From contig JAYKKM010000506.1 in NCBI GenBank assembly GCA_035772405.1, positions 1,254,501 through 1,318,500 of the forward strand: a DNA stretch of 64,000 bases, written 5' to 3'. Of this stretch, positions 35,606-46,325 are shown in pieces. A program made the position numbers and the translations under genes. The stretch is from Chrysogorgia sp. JL179-B06. Its lineage: Eukaryota > Cnidaria > Anthozoa > Scleralcyonacea > Chrysogorgiidae. Every line of letters starts with the position of its first letter. Position 1 is the stretch's first letter. The notes beneath the pieces were generated by a model that saw only the letters and a program-made list of their open reading frames with translations, did not search any database and was not told where the DNA came from.

Positions 35606-36145
35606 CAGAACGAAGGCTAATCTACGATGTATCAACGAATATAGATATTACCTTATCGTGCTTATTACCAAACTCAGATGAAATACCCTAGCGTCAGCCT
35701 CTTAAACTCCGACGACAGCAATGTGCAACAAATTTATTGTCTGATCTGTTCCCAATTTTGTCTTACGCTAGACAGCTCAATCAACTTTGCCACGCAGAAT
35801 CAAGAGTAGAAGTATGATATTTAAGGTTTTTGCCATCCTCATTGACTTAAAATATGCTATTAAATATAAACTGTATGTCCCAACTGTATGCGTCGCTATA
35901 AAATAATTGGATTATTGGCGTTCTCTAGCCCTCGGCTTCCCTATTTTTAAACTGAAAGTTGATGTCCTGGAATTTTTTGCATTACACAAGATCTTTGTTT
36001 AGTGATGAAAATGCATGTCTTCATGCATGCATGTCACATACTCAAGGAAAACGCGTTAAATTATCGGCAGAATATATATATTCAAAATAAGTTAAGGTAA
36101 CCAATCCTTCAAAAAACCTTTCATAGACACAACATGAGCACTTAC

Positions 36146-36250
36146 TGGTGTTTTCTTCAAGTTCGTGCAGTTCTTCAAGTTCGTGTTCGCGACTGCCATT
36201 CCAGTCGATAGCATCAGGCCGAAGAATAAAAGAAGTGATTTTGAAATCAT
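36146..36250 (-). CDS. First exon of small secreted peptide, copy 1
   Basis: An ATG at 36,250 opens 35 codons starting MISKSLLLFFGLMLSTGMAV, a textbook signal peptide, followed by NTNLKNCTNLKKTP, ending at a consensus donor (CCA before GTAAGT). If unspliced, the frame continues about 17 codons to a stop. A TATA-like TTTATAG lies about 75 bases upstream (near 36,323). The exon is repeated at 42,130-42,234. A second signal-like short frame (NIILLLLILRG) is at about 35,770-35,833 on the same strand, also duplicated. The mature peptide's function is unknown. In this copy a 2-kb element sits immediately upstream of the TATA-like sequence. Confidence 0.55.
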
Positions 36251-36339
36251 TTTAGAGTTTGGCTCTGGAATTTTCAGATACAGATGCGTTCTTGTTGTCG
36301 TTCACTGCGTTATGCAACATTACTATAAATGATCCAAAC

Positions 36340-38341
36340 CCCATGGACGGATGGCACGGATGGACGGATGGACGGATGGCTTCAATTTTCATAGAGTCAT
36401 ATCCGCGTTTTACCCTCGGGTAAAACGCGGATATGGTATACAAAATGTGTTTCATGTCTTTTAGAGTAATATCCGCGTTTTACCCTTTCGGGTAAAACGC
36501 GGATATGGTATACAAAATGTGTTTCATATCTTTTAGAGTCATATCCGCGTTTTACCCTTTCGGGTAAAACGCGGATATGGTATACAAAATGTGTTTCATG
36601 TCTTTTAGAGTAATATCCGCGTTTTACCCTTTCGGGTAAAACGCGGATATGGTATACAAAATGTGTTTCATGTCTTTTAGAGTAATATCCGCGTTTTACC
36701 CTTTCGGGTAAAACGCGGATATGGTATACAAAATGTGTTTCATGTCTTTTACAGTCATATCCGCGTTTTACCCTTTCGGGTAAAACGCGGATATGGTATA
36801 CAAAATGTGTTCATGTCTTTAAAAGTCATATCGTGTTTATGTAAAATTTTATAACTAATAGTACGATACTATCTCTTAGCTGAATTTAATACTAACGATC
36901 TATAGAATTCTAACTTAATAGTACAAAATTACGCGCTAAATCTCTATAATTAAGAAAATGGTGTGTACTGATGCATGTCTATCAATTTGGCCCGAAACTT
37001 TTAAAATGAAACGATATAACAATAACAAATCTTTAACAAATCTTTAAATATCAAACAAATCTAACAAATCTAACATCTAACAAATCTCAAATAATATCAA
37101 ATCCAGTAATATCCAGTAATATCAAATTAACTTAAATGTACTGCATATATACGGGAAAGTCAATACATCACAATATATTATGACTGGACAGCTAAACACC
37201 CACGCCAAAATGTCGTAGTAGTACCATGTGTTGCGTAGTGAGCTGAGATGCCACCCAGTTTGCCACAGCTACCATACTTGGCTGGAAATATGGCTGCTTG
37301 GAACGAAGGCAGCTTAAATGCACATGAAAGTACACATTTGCTACTTTTGACCCTCTTTCACCAGATGGAAGTAGAAAGCCTCGTGGCATTCTGGAGACGA
37401 TTGTGGCGTCATATGGTGGATCTGGTATGCGCTCATCGGGTTTCAGTGTTTGACTGCAACCGTGACAAGTTCGCACCCCAGTAACTAAAAACTTCAAAAG
37501 ATGTAGTTCGAATGCTCCATCCGATGGTTGAGGGACAAACGAATGTAGTTGTGGTATTCGTACAGGTTGTTATAATATATATATATATTATAATATATTT
37601 ATAATATATTTTATTCATAATATATTGTGATGTATTGACTTTCCCGTATATATGCAGTACATTTAAGTTAATTTGATATTACTGGATATTACTGGATTTG
37701 ATATTATTTGATATTTAAAGATTTGTTAGATGTTAGATTTGTTAGATTTGTTTGATATTTAAAGATTTGTTAAAGATTTGTTATTGTTATATCGTTTCAT
37801 TTTAAAAGTTTCGGGCCAAATTGATAGACATGCATCAGTACACACCATTTTCTTAATTATAGAGATTTAGCGCGTAATTTTGTACTATTAAGTTAGAATT
37901 CTATAGATCGTTAGTATTAAATTCAGCTAAGAGATAGTATCGTACTATTAGTTATAAAATTTTACATAAACACGATATGACTTTTAAAGACATGAACACA
38001 TTTTGTATACCATATCCGCGTTTTACCCGAAAGGGTAAAACGCGGATATGACTGTAAAAGACATGAAACACATTTTGTATACCATATCCGCGTTTTACCC
38101 GAAAGGGTAAAACGGGTAAAACGCGGATATGACTCTAAAAGATATGAAACACATTTTGTATACCATATCCGCGTTTTACCCGAAAGGGTAAAACGCGGAT
38201 ATTACTCTAAAAGACATGAAACACATTTTGTATACCATATCCGCGTTTTACCCTCGGGTAAAACGCGGATATGACTCTATGAAAATTGAAGCCATCCGTC
38301 CATCCGTGCCGTCCGTCCGTATCCGCGTTTTACCCTAACCC
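36340..38341. mobile_element. 2.0-kb foldback element with palindromic subrepeats, inserted in copy 1
   Basis: The paralogous site at about 42,315 lacks it and reads GATCCAAACTATAT, so the borders are directly visible. CCAAAC is present at both ends (36,334-36,339 and 38,342-38,347) as a probable 6-base target duplication. Subterminal GGACGGATGG repeats are followed by about 71-bp units, each containing a hairpin (ATATCCGCGTTTTACCC with its complement). There are about six units on the left (36,395-36,830) and four on the right (37,985-38,290). 36,830-37,180 is the inverse of 37,630-37,985. The centre carries a minus-strand open frame (37,192-37,497). Confidence 0.85.
37192..37497 (-). CDS. 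Zinc-binding-like protein encoded in the 2.0-kb element
   Basis: An open frame of 101 codons beginning MKFLVTGVRTCHGCSQTLKP. It contains CHGC, a PDPPYDATIVSR segment, then NVYFHVHLSCLR and a C-terminal helix-like tail. The spacing C-x2-C ... H-x-H-x2-C suggests a metal-binding domain. The frame at 45,345-45,612 in another transposon has the same layout (CYGC, PDDLIVVYRD, NVHFHLRAACIR), so this is probably a transposon-encoded, C-terminal DNA-binding or transposase-accessory domain. It may be only the last exon of a larger protein, because the ATG lies close to a possible acceptor. No transposase catalytic motif is visible. Confidence 0.5.
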   Translation of the reverse strand: MKFLVTGVRTCHGCSQTLKPDERIPDPPYDATIVSRMPRGFLLPSGERGSKVANVYFHVHLSCLRSKQPYFQPSMVAVANWVASQLTTQHMVLLRHFGVGV

Positions 38342-38549
38342 CCAAACTATATATATCTGTCAATTCCTTCCTTTGTCACTTGATAGTCAAATCACGCCAC
38401 TTAACTAAAAATACACCAGCGCCAAAAATTTTTTTAACTGATCGTATCACCATTGTCTTGTGACAAGGTGCATATAACTCCTGTCATATATGGTGTTGGA
38501 TTCTTGTAAATTATAATTATCATATTGTCATCAGTTTCCTTAAAAGCTT

Positions 38550-38930
38550 TTTTTATTGTCTTTAGTCAAGCTACCGTTCATGTGCGAAGAATCCAACAGA
38601 GACAGCCTCGTTTCAACAATGCTACAACAACCACTTTCCTACTGGCACCGCGAGTATCTTGACTTACTGATCTTCTTTAATGCCATCAATGGCATTGTAC
38701 CTATATCAAGCGATATCCTACCCGAACGTCTTGTTCCCTTGAGGCTTACTGGGCCCTCCGCAAAAAATGTCAATGCAATCTCATTCCGAAAACGTAAATG
38801 TAAAACAACTACTTCCAATTGCTCGTTTCTTATTGGAACAACTATAGGACTTGGAACTCTCTCCCTGAACACTTCAGGCTAGATCATTTAAACTTTAACA
38901 AATTTAAGAAGTCACTATTAGACTAATGCT
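38550..38930 (+). mobile_element. LINE C-terminal fragment, duplication copy 1
   Basis: The forward frame includes LIFFNAINGIVPISSDILP and SFRKRKCKTTTSN, with NSLPEH-like sequence in the next frame. This is the tail of a LINE reverse transcriptase. The homologous copy is at 42,540-42,895. Confidence 0.8.
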
Positions 38931-39239
38931 CTATTATCTTGTTACAATGTTGACGATCCTCGAACTTGAAATTAATTAAACTGTCTGGCTAAAGTGCAAC
39001 ACATCGCGAAGTCTCAATCGTTTGTTGTTCCTGTCGGCACTATGATGTTGGATTCTTGTCAATTATAGTTATCATCTTGTCATCAGTTTCCTTAAAGGTT
39101 TTTTATTGTCTTTAGTCATAGCTAGGACCTTAAACAGGCACACGTTTGTTGTTCCTGTCATATATGATGTTGGATTCTTCGAGGGATTCTTGTTAATTAT
39201 TACGTACCTTAGCTGTACCTTAGCTTTATCTAATTAAAG

Positions 39240-39900
39240 CGCCTGCAGGCTTGATCTAAAAATAGGTACGCGATTGCGTACATGTGTCTACTGGCTTGTT
39301 GATCACTGTGGGATGAGGTAGTTAACACGCATTGACATTATATTATATTATAACATTTATATTACGATGTTATAATTTTACAGAATAATACACTATAATT
39401 AAGATTGCATGTTGAGATTGTTTGCAATAATAGGCCTAGGTGGTTGTAGGTTGCTGTTGCAATGGATGAAGTTTGTTGGATGTTTATAACTAAAAACACA
39501 AAACTAAACAGAAATTAATATGTATCAGCAATAACGCCTTGCCCGCCTGTTCTATCCCTAGATTTTCATCCTCACTACTGTGGGATTATCTTGCCAATCA
39601 GCCTCTTCGTGCCTCGCTCGGGGGTGGGGGGGTGAAGAGTGAAAACGCACGCGGGGGGACTGGGGAGGGGAAGAGCCTTCACGAAGTGCACTGTTTTGTC
39701 GTATTTACTTTGTTAGATAATACGAGAGAAATACGGGTTAACTGAACAATGAAAAGTAAACGAGAATTACAAATGATGTTACAAAATAATATTAACAGTA
39801 AAATATTTAATACCATACATATCCCTTGAGTGCGAATCAAATATTTTAAAATTCAATTCAGATTCTTTTAAAATTGCCACTGTATTGCAAGCAATAGTAA
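39240..39900. other. Spacer without recognised gene; G-rich tract
   Basis: Apart from a G-rich stretch at 39,620-39,680 (several runs of three or more G, possible quadruplex former), no coding or repeat structure was recognised. This is the start of the spacer between the two direct duplication copies. Confidence 0.4.
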
Positions 39901-39918
39901 GTAGAGCATAATTATAAT

Positions 39919-40265
39919 TTAATTGAGAAAACCAAAATATTTTGTTAAATGCATTTTCCAGAGTAAAAATGGTTCATTATTACATGTCATGAAGACATCA
40001 CCAGCAAATGACTCACTGTATTCTAAATTGTAAATTTTATCTTCAACTTCAAACATTTCTGGAACATCTGTCAACAATAGCAAATTTGTATTGACTGAAT
40101 TACTAATACAGCTATAAAGACTATTTCCATTTATTAATATGGTATTCAAATAAGAGGAATCCCAAGTGGTAATGCTTTTTTCTTGACTATTTATTATTGC
40201 CATTAAAGACATTGCTACACATTGTTTTCCGGCATTTAATCCAAATCTATAGCTTCCTTGGCTAA
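39919..40265 (-). pseudogene. Fragment resembling a mobile-element cysteine-protease-like domain
   Basis: Minus-strand frame without stops from about 40,265 to the TAA at 39,919: RFGLNAGKQCVAMSLMAII, LNTILINGNSLYSCI, LLLLTDVPEM and LEYSESFAGDVF. The GKQC block followed by a hydrophobic helix looks like the nucleophile site of a papain-like or OTU-like cysteine protease. I recall similar domains in large transposon-borne proteins. There is no obvious start and no adjoining domain, so it is probably a remnant. The family name is uncertain. Confidence 0.35.
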
Positions 40266-40288
40266 AGTCAGCACATTAGTTTTATTAC

Positions 40289-40545
40289 GGTTCAGGTGAC
40301 AACGTGCTGTATATTTGTGAGATATATATCGTACCTGTGCTAGTTGTAGCACAGTTCACGCTCAATTGAAATACGAGTGATTGTGCTCGATATACTATTG
40401 ACTATTGCTATAGCACCGTTCAGGTGACAACGTGCTGTATATTTGTGAGATATATATCGTACCTGTACTAGTTGTAGCACAGTTCACGCTCAATTGAAAT
40501 ACGAGTGATTGTGCTAGATATACTATTGACTATTGTTATAGTAGT
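40289..40545 (+). repeat. Two tandem copies of a 128-bp unit
   Basis: GTTCAGGTGACAACGTGCTG begins at about 40,290 and again at about 40,417. The units are nearly identical to the end of ATACTATTGACTATTG. Confidence 0.9.
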
Positions 40546-40914
40546 CGCCACAAAAACTACTTTGATTATTGCTATAGTAGCCACAAAATACATTGACTTT
40601 TGCCTACCTCCTCTGCATGCGTTTTAGAAAAACTATTGAAATATTTAACATATGGGGGTTACTATTGAACAATATCGATCAAGGTGAATTGTGGAATACA
40701 ATGCTGATATTATTTTACATGAATGTCTTTTATTTGCCAACTTTCAAACATTTAACCGAGCAATATAAAAGTTCAAATGAAACTGTAGATTGGTTATGTT
40801 AAAATGCTGTGTTACCACCATGTGTATGTATGTACCAATGCTATTAAGACTATCAAATGATGCGGAAGAAAATCCATGTGCTGTAAACCTGAACAACTGA
40901 ACCGTGTGCTGTAC

Positions 40915-41315
40915 TCTGAATGTCGAAAAACCGCAAAGAATCCTTATATTTTCAACAAATTCACGGAGTAAAATCCCAACTCGCTATTACGATGAATAAT
41001 AACTCGCTATTACGATGAATAATCTATCCGTAAACATCCGCCAAACTCCGTAACAGCTTCGTGTCATGTGACGGTATTATTTACTTACCCTGAATGTCGA
41101 AAAACCGCAAAGAATCCTTATATTTTCAACAAATTCACGGAGTAAATTCAACAAATTCACGGAGTAAATCCTTATCCTTATATTTCCAACAAATTCACAG
41201 AGTAAAATCCCAATTCGTATGAATGATGAATTTTGAATCCCTGTCGCATCATCGCACGTGGTCTATCCGTAAACATCCGCCAAATCTCCGTAACAGCTTC
41301 GTGTCACGTGACGGT
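40915..41315 (+). repeat. Tandem duplication of a roughly 180-220 bp segment
   Basis: CTGAATGTCGAAAAACCGCA through GGAGTAAA and the later CATCCGCCAAA...AACAGCTTCGTGTCA segment occur twice (about 40,916-41,080 and 41,091-41,315). The second copy has extra repeats of AACAAATTCACGGAGTAAA. Confidence 0.85.
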
Positions 41316-41504
41316 ATGACCACCCCATGACATAGTGTGCTACTGGATATATCCAGTAGACACAAAAAGGCAACAAATATTGGTTACGCATAATCTTATT
41401 TTTAAATCGATTCTTATATATTAAATGAAACTTGCAACTTGGTTATTTTAATATGGTAAATTGTTTGCTACTCGAGCTTTTAACGCAAACTCAGAAAATG
41501 TTTC

Positions 41505-41590
41505 TGAGCCCCAGACGTGAATCGAACCGGCAACCTTCGTGATCTCCGGTTGGACGCTCTAACCATTGAGCTAGCAGAACTCAGATGGCA
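41505..41590 (-). repeat. tRNA-derived SINE-like sequence, copy 2
   Basis: The minus strand carries TAGCTCAATGGTTAGAGC (A box) and GGTTCGATTC (B box), both RNA polymerase III promoter elements, spaced as in a tRNA. The D stem GCTC/GAGC pairs, but the acceptor and T stems do not, so it is a tRNA-derived repeat and not a working tRNA. Confidence 0.65.
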
Positions 41591-42129
41591 GAACGAAGGC
41601 TAATCTGCGATGTATCAACGAATATAGATATTACCTTATCGTGCTTATTACCAAACTCAGATGAAATACCCTAGCGTCCTTAAACTCCGACGACAGCAAT
41701 ATGCAATAAATTTATTGTCTGATCTGTTCCCAATTTTGTCTTGTGGTAGACAGCTCAATCAACTTTGCCAAGCAGAATCAAGAGTAGAAGTATGATATTT
41801 AAGGTTTCTGCCATCCTCATTGACTTAAAATATGCTATTAAATATAAACTGTATGTCCCAACTGTATGCGTCGCTATAAAATAATTGGATTATTGGCGTT
41901 CTCTAGCCTTTCCTCGGCTTCCCTATTTTTAAACTAAAAGTTGATGTCCTGGAATTTTTTGCATTACACAAGATCTTTGTTTAGTGATGAAAATGCATGT
42001 CTTCATGCATGCATGTCACATACTCAAGGAAAACGCGTTAAATTATCGGCAGAATATATATATTCAAAATAAGTTAAGGTTTAACCAATCCTTCAAAAAA
42101 CCTTTCATAGACACAACATGAGCACTTAC

Positions 42130-42234
42130 TGGTGTTTTCTTCAAGTTCGTGCAGTTCTTCAAGTTCGTGTTCGCGACTGCCATTCCAGTCGATAGCATCA
42201 GGCCGAAGAATAAAAGAAGTGATTTTGAAATCAT
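42130..42234 (-). CDS. First exon of small secreted peptide, copy 2
   Basis: Essentially the same 35-codon exon as 36,146-36,250: ATG at 42,234, signal peptide MISKSLLLFFGLMLSTGMAV, then NTNLKNCTNLKKTP, and a GTAAGT donor. The TATA-like element and upstream sequence are uninterrupted here, so this copy is the better candidate for an active gene. Preservation of frame and donor in both copies supports real coding. No later exon was identified. Confidence 0.58.
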
Positions 42235-42539
42235 TTTAGAGTTTGGCTCTGGAATTTTTAGATAGATGCGTTCTTGTTGTCGTTCACTGCGTTATGCAAC
42301 ATTACTATAAATGATCCAAACTATATATCTGTGAATTCCTTCCTTTGTCACTTGATAGTCAAATCACGCCACTATAAACTAAAAATACACTGGCGCCTAA
42401 ACTTTTTTTTAACTGATCGTATTTACCATTGTCTTGTGACAAGGTGCATATAACTCCTGTCATATATGATGTTGGATTCTTGTTAATTATAATTATCATC
42501 TTGTCATCAGTTTCCTCAAAAGCTTTTTTTATTGTGACC

Positions 42540-42895
42540 GTTCATCTGCGAAGAATCCAACAGAGACAGCCTCGTTTCAACAATGCTATACAACCACTTT
42601 CCTACTGGCACGAGTATCTTGACTATTGTTCTTCTTTAATGCCATCAATGGCATTTTACCTATATCAAGCGATATCCTACCCGAACCTCTTGTTCCCTTG
42701 AGGCTTACTAGGCCCTCCGCAAAAAATGTCAATGCAATCTCATTCCGAAAACGTAAATGTAAAACAACTACTTCCAATCGCTCGTTTCTTATTAGAACAA
42801 CTATAGGACTTGGAACTCTCTCCCTGAACACTTAAGCCTAGATCATTTAAACTTTAAAAAATTTAAGAAGTCACTATTAGACTAATGCTCTATTA
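42540..42895 (+). mobile_element. LINE C-terminal fragment, duplication copy 2
   Basis: Frames contain FFNAINGILPISSDILP and AKNVNAISFRKRKCKT. Homologous to 38,550-38,930. Confidence 0.8.
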
Positions 42896-42898
42896 AAA

Positions 42899-43501
42899 AA
42901 GTAGAGTGCTGCGTAGACAGTGTTTTGAATATATAGCAAAGTGAAAAGGTGGTAAACTGCCAATAATTTAGTGACGAGATACTGACGTTTCGAGCGGAGC
43001 CCTTCATCAGAGTAAGACGAGATGAAATAAAATAAATATAGGGCTTATATATATATATGCCAAAAGGGTGTCACAAGTAGAAAGTAACTAATCAAATGCA
43101 CGGGAGATAAACAAAGTAATAATTGATGAGATGCAAAAGTTAAATCATTTGCTATTTTTACAGTCGATCAGAGGGGGAGGGAGAAATGACAGGTCCAATA
43201 TTAAGGGGATTAGGCGATATTAAAGCAGTAAGAAACAAAACTTGAAGTGCATAAGCTAATAATAAAAAAGTTCCAAGCAAACTAAAATAACAAAAAACGT
43301 GTAGGAGATTAAATAAAAGAATTAAGACCAAGAGGATGTGTGGTGCCAAGTTTAAAAATGAGACGCTTCTCTTGCGGTTATCGTTACCACCTGAGATGGG
43401 AAGGATGGCACAGACTTTCATGTCTGAAACCAAATGGTTAGAGCTGTTGAAGTGGCGGGCTACAGGTTTGTCAACATCATTGTTCCTCACGGAACGAAGA
43501 T
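42899..43501 (-). mobile_element. 5'-truncated Penelope-like retroelement insertion
   Basis: Copy 1 of the duplication reads straight from CTCTATTA into TCTTGTTACAATGTTGACGA; copy 2 has about 600 extra bases between the same words. The minus strand encodes RNNDVDKPVARHFNSSNHLV and, in adjacent frames, FKLGTTHPLG. These match the C-terminal end of the GIY-YIG endonuclease region of Penelope-like elements. A hammerhead-like motif follows near the 3' end (43,015-42,967), as described for this class of retroelement. Confidence 0.78.
42967..43015 (-). ncRNA. Hammerhead-ribozyme-like motif in the Penelope-like element
   Basis: The minus strand has CTGATGA, stem II GGGC/GCTC with loop TCC, GAAA, stem III ACG/CGT with a 9-base loop, and a C before ACTAAATT. 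The core is complete and stem I has one mismatch near the core. Compact hammerheads of this kind are known from Penelope-like elements. Confidence 0.62.
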
Positions 43502-44274
43502 GTTACAATGTTGACGATCCTCGAACTTGAAAAACTGTCTGGCTAAAGTGGAACACATCGCGAAGTCTCACTGAACCCATAACTTGCTGTTATTAGGCGA
43601 AGCTAAATAAAAAAATTAAAAAATAAAAAAATAAAAAAATAAAAAAATAGGCACTCGTTTGTTGATCTCGTTTGTTGTTCCTGTCGATCCTATGATGTTG
43701 CATTCTTGTCAATTATAGTTATCTTGTCATCAGTTTCCTTAAAGGTTTTTTTATTGTCTCTTTAGTCATAGCTAGGACCTTAAACAGGCACACGTTTGTT
43801 GTTCCTGTCGGTATATGATGTTGGATTCTTCGAGGGATTCTTGTTAATTATTACCTACCTTAGCTGGTTAGAAAAATTTGAACAAATGTTTAAGAATTTT
43901 GAGAATGAAGGAAAAGAATACATATTATTAGGTGATTTAAATCATGAGGATGGAAATACGCAAATAAATAAAGTGTCATTAATGATTATCAAAATAGGGA
44001 ACCGACACGTATCACTAAAAATTCGAAGCCACAGAATACAGTTGCCACTCTGGCGTTATTCACATAGGTATAAGTGATCATAGCCTTTTGACAATTGCCC
44101 AAACTAATTCAAACAACGGAAACGTTTGTAATTTTAGTATTTCAGATTTTTAATCCATATTGTGATGATCCTAACATAATGTGGGGCAAGTGGAAAGAAT
44201 ATTTTCTAATGATAGCAGATAAATAAATGCACCCCTCAATTTATGGAAAGTAAAAAGTACTTATGATAATATTA

Positions 44275-45010
44275 ATAATAATAATAAAAGACGTATTAGG
44301 AGCATTTATATATAATAGTCTCAATGCTCTTACAACAATATATTCTTAATATTACTTATAAAACTAATTACAGTTTCATCATATAAGACAAAGCCCACTA
44401 CATATATTATCACCAGGAACAAAAAAAACACATTAATTTAAAAAAAGCAAAGTCTTAACTGCAGACTTAAAATTACTTAACATATCAAAGCTTCTAATTT
44501 CCTGTGGTAATGAATTCCACAGTTTTGGTGCCGCAACCGAGAACGCTCTGTCTCCATGAGTCACCGTTTTGGATTTTGGCTCAAGTAGCAGATTTCGGTC
44601 AGATGATCTCAAAGCACGAGTAGGTTTATATTTAGTTAGCAAATCAGTAATATAAACAGGCGCCTGGTCATGCAAAGCCTTGAAAGCAATTATTATTAGT
44701 ATCTTAAATACAATCCGTGATCTCACCGGCAACCAGTGAAGATTACGAAGCACAGGGGAGATATGCTCCGATTTTTAACCCCTGTGGCTGTAACAAGTCT
44801 AGCAGCTGTATTTTGAATTCGCTGTAACTTGCTCAATTCAGCTTCTGGTAAGCCTACAGCTGTCAAGTTTTGATGTTATGAATGCATGCACCAACTTCTC
44901 ACAGTCCTTTTTACTCAAATATTTCCTGATCTTGCCGATATTTCTGATAGCAAAAGTGGCCGATTTACAAATGTTATTTACATCATGAGTATTTAATTTT
45001 AGATGCCTAT
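44275..45010 (-). mobile_element. LINE 3' fragment nested in the decayed LINE
   Basis: The minus-strand frame 44,433-44,753 contains LRNLHWLPVRSRIVFKILII and APKLWNSLPQEIRSF, a canonical LINE reverse-transcriptase tail. A TAATAATAATAA tract at about 44,273 is the likely 3' tail, consistent with insertion on the minus strand. Confidence 0.82.
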
Positions 45011-45344
45011 CAACATATACGCCATGGCTTACTGCTCAAGTAAAAATAGATTGATTGAAATGTCGAAGGCCGAATATTTTAAGAACATAAGACAAATTCC
45101 AATGGTATGTATGGAAAAACATTAATTTACTGATTGGAAAACATCCAATTCAACTAAGATAACAAGTTTATCCTGTAATGAAGAAATTATTACGGCTATC
45201 TTTAAAAGGGGGAACGGGGAATCGGGGAATCGGGGAACCGGGGAATCGGGGAACCGGGGAATCGCGGAATATTTATAAATTATTATTTCAAATACAAGCC
45301 ACGAGTCCCCACCAGTCTTGCTCATTTAAAGTAAAGTGGGTAAT

Positions 45345-45612
45345 TGGAACACGAGTTTCGCGCTGCTATGGATGCAACAGAGAAATCAAGAACCCCCCTG
45401 AATCTACTCCGGATGATCTGATTGTGGTATACCGTGACATACGACAATTCAGAGACAGACGCACAGGACAAGTTCAGTTTACGAGTGAACCACAGAATGT
45501 TCACTTTCATCTAAGAGCCGCCTGCATAAGATTAAGATCACTAGATATCCAGGATTTCAGGGCGCTAGCGCCCTTTTTATACTTCCCGATTTCCCAGCAC
45601 ATTTTCGCATAG
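45345..45612 (+). CDS. Zinc-binding-like domain encoded in the MULE-like element
   Basis: Open frame VIGTRVSRCYGCNREIKN, then PDDLIVVYRDIRQFRDR, then NVHFHLRAACIRLRSLD, with a short tail to a TAG. Upstream the frame runs into translated octamer repeats, so the true start is probably a splice acceptor (CATTTAAAG at about 45,329-45,337). It shares the pattern C-x2-C ... H-x-H-x3-C with the minus-strand frame at 37,192-37,497. The layout suggests the terminal domain of a transposon protein that folds around a metal ion (inference). Confidence 0.5.
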
Positions 45613-46325
45613 AATAAATGCAGAATTTGGGTGGTCTCCTTAACTTTGTTAACGAGACTCGAAATAGAAGGTGACTATACACCTTGGCCGCCGATTTAAT
45701 ATTCTTTTGTATGCATATAAATTGGTCTTTATGACATCGTTATCGTGCAAGAAATCCAAAATAATTTTAAATCATAAAGGCCAATTTATATGCATACAAA
45801 ATAATATTAAATCGGCGGCCATTTATGAAGAAGGTCAATTACTTATTATAAGTTACGCATGCGAAAATTGAATAATATTAAATTAATTTATTTGATAATT
45901 TTTTTGTGAAACCGCACGAGATGCGATTTTCTTATATAGTTTGAACTTCAAACCATTGGTGGCTCTCGTATTGTAATATAATCACTGTTTTATTTAATTG
46001 GTTTTCTGTTGTGTTGTTTAAAATTAAGCAGACGAAAATAAAGGGGAAGGTCAAATGATGATTAGGGTTAGATTATGATAAGGTAGGGTTAGAATATTAA
46101 TTATATTTACAAATTGTATTTACAACAAAATAGAGGAAACCCTACGAACCACGCCAGAAATGTTCGATTTATTCTTGATTAAAGGAATTTAAGCAAAAAC
46201 AAAAAACATACGATTCTTACCATAAAGTTCGTAAAGAAGAAATAAATTCTTATGTCTTCATAAATCATTGTACAAAAAACTTTATTGAAGCCGAAATTCA
46301 TCGATTTTAGCAGATCTGTTCAAGT

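Larger units (their letters stand above)
35380..39240 (+). repeat. Direct segmental duplication, copy 1
   Basis: 35,380-36,339 matches 41,360-42,320, and 38,342-39,240 matches 42,320-43,870. Copy 1 differs by the 2.0-kb insertion at 36,340-38,341. Copy 2 differs by a Penelope-like insertion at 42,899-43,501. Confidence 0.9.
41360..43870 (+). repeat. Direct segmental duplication, copy 2
   Basis: Partner of 35,380-39,240 in the same orientation. It retains the uninterrupted secreted-peptide promoter and contains the Penelope-like insertion. Confidence 0.9.

Noticed and set aside
40593..40802. Plus-strand 69-codon frame
   Set aside because: No ATG-plus-context, domain or splice support, and it follows tandem repeats; not distinguishable from chance.
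41505..41590. Functional tRNA gene
   Set aside because: A and B boxes and a D stem are present, but the acceptor and T stems do not pair and the other copy is disrupted; a tRNA-derived repeat fits better.
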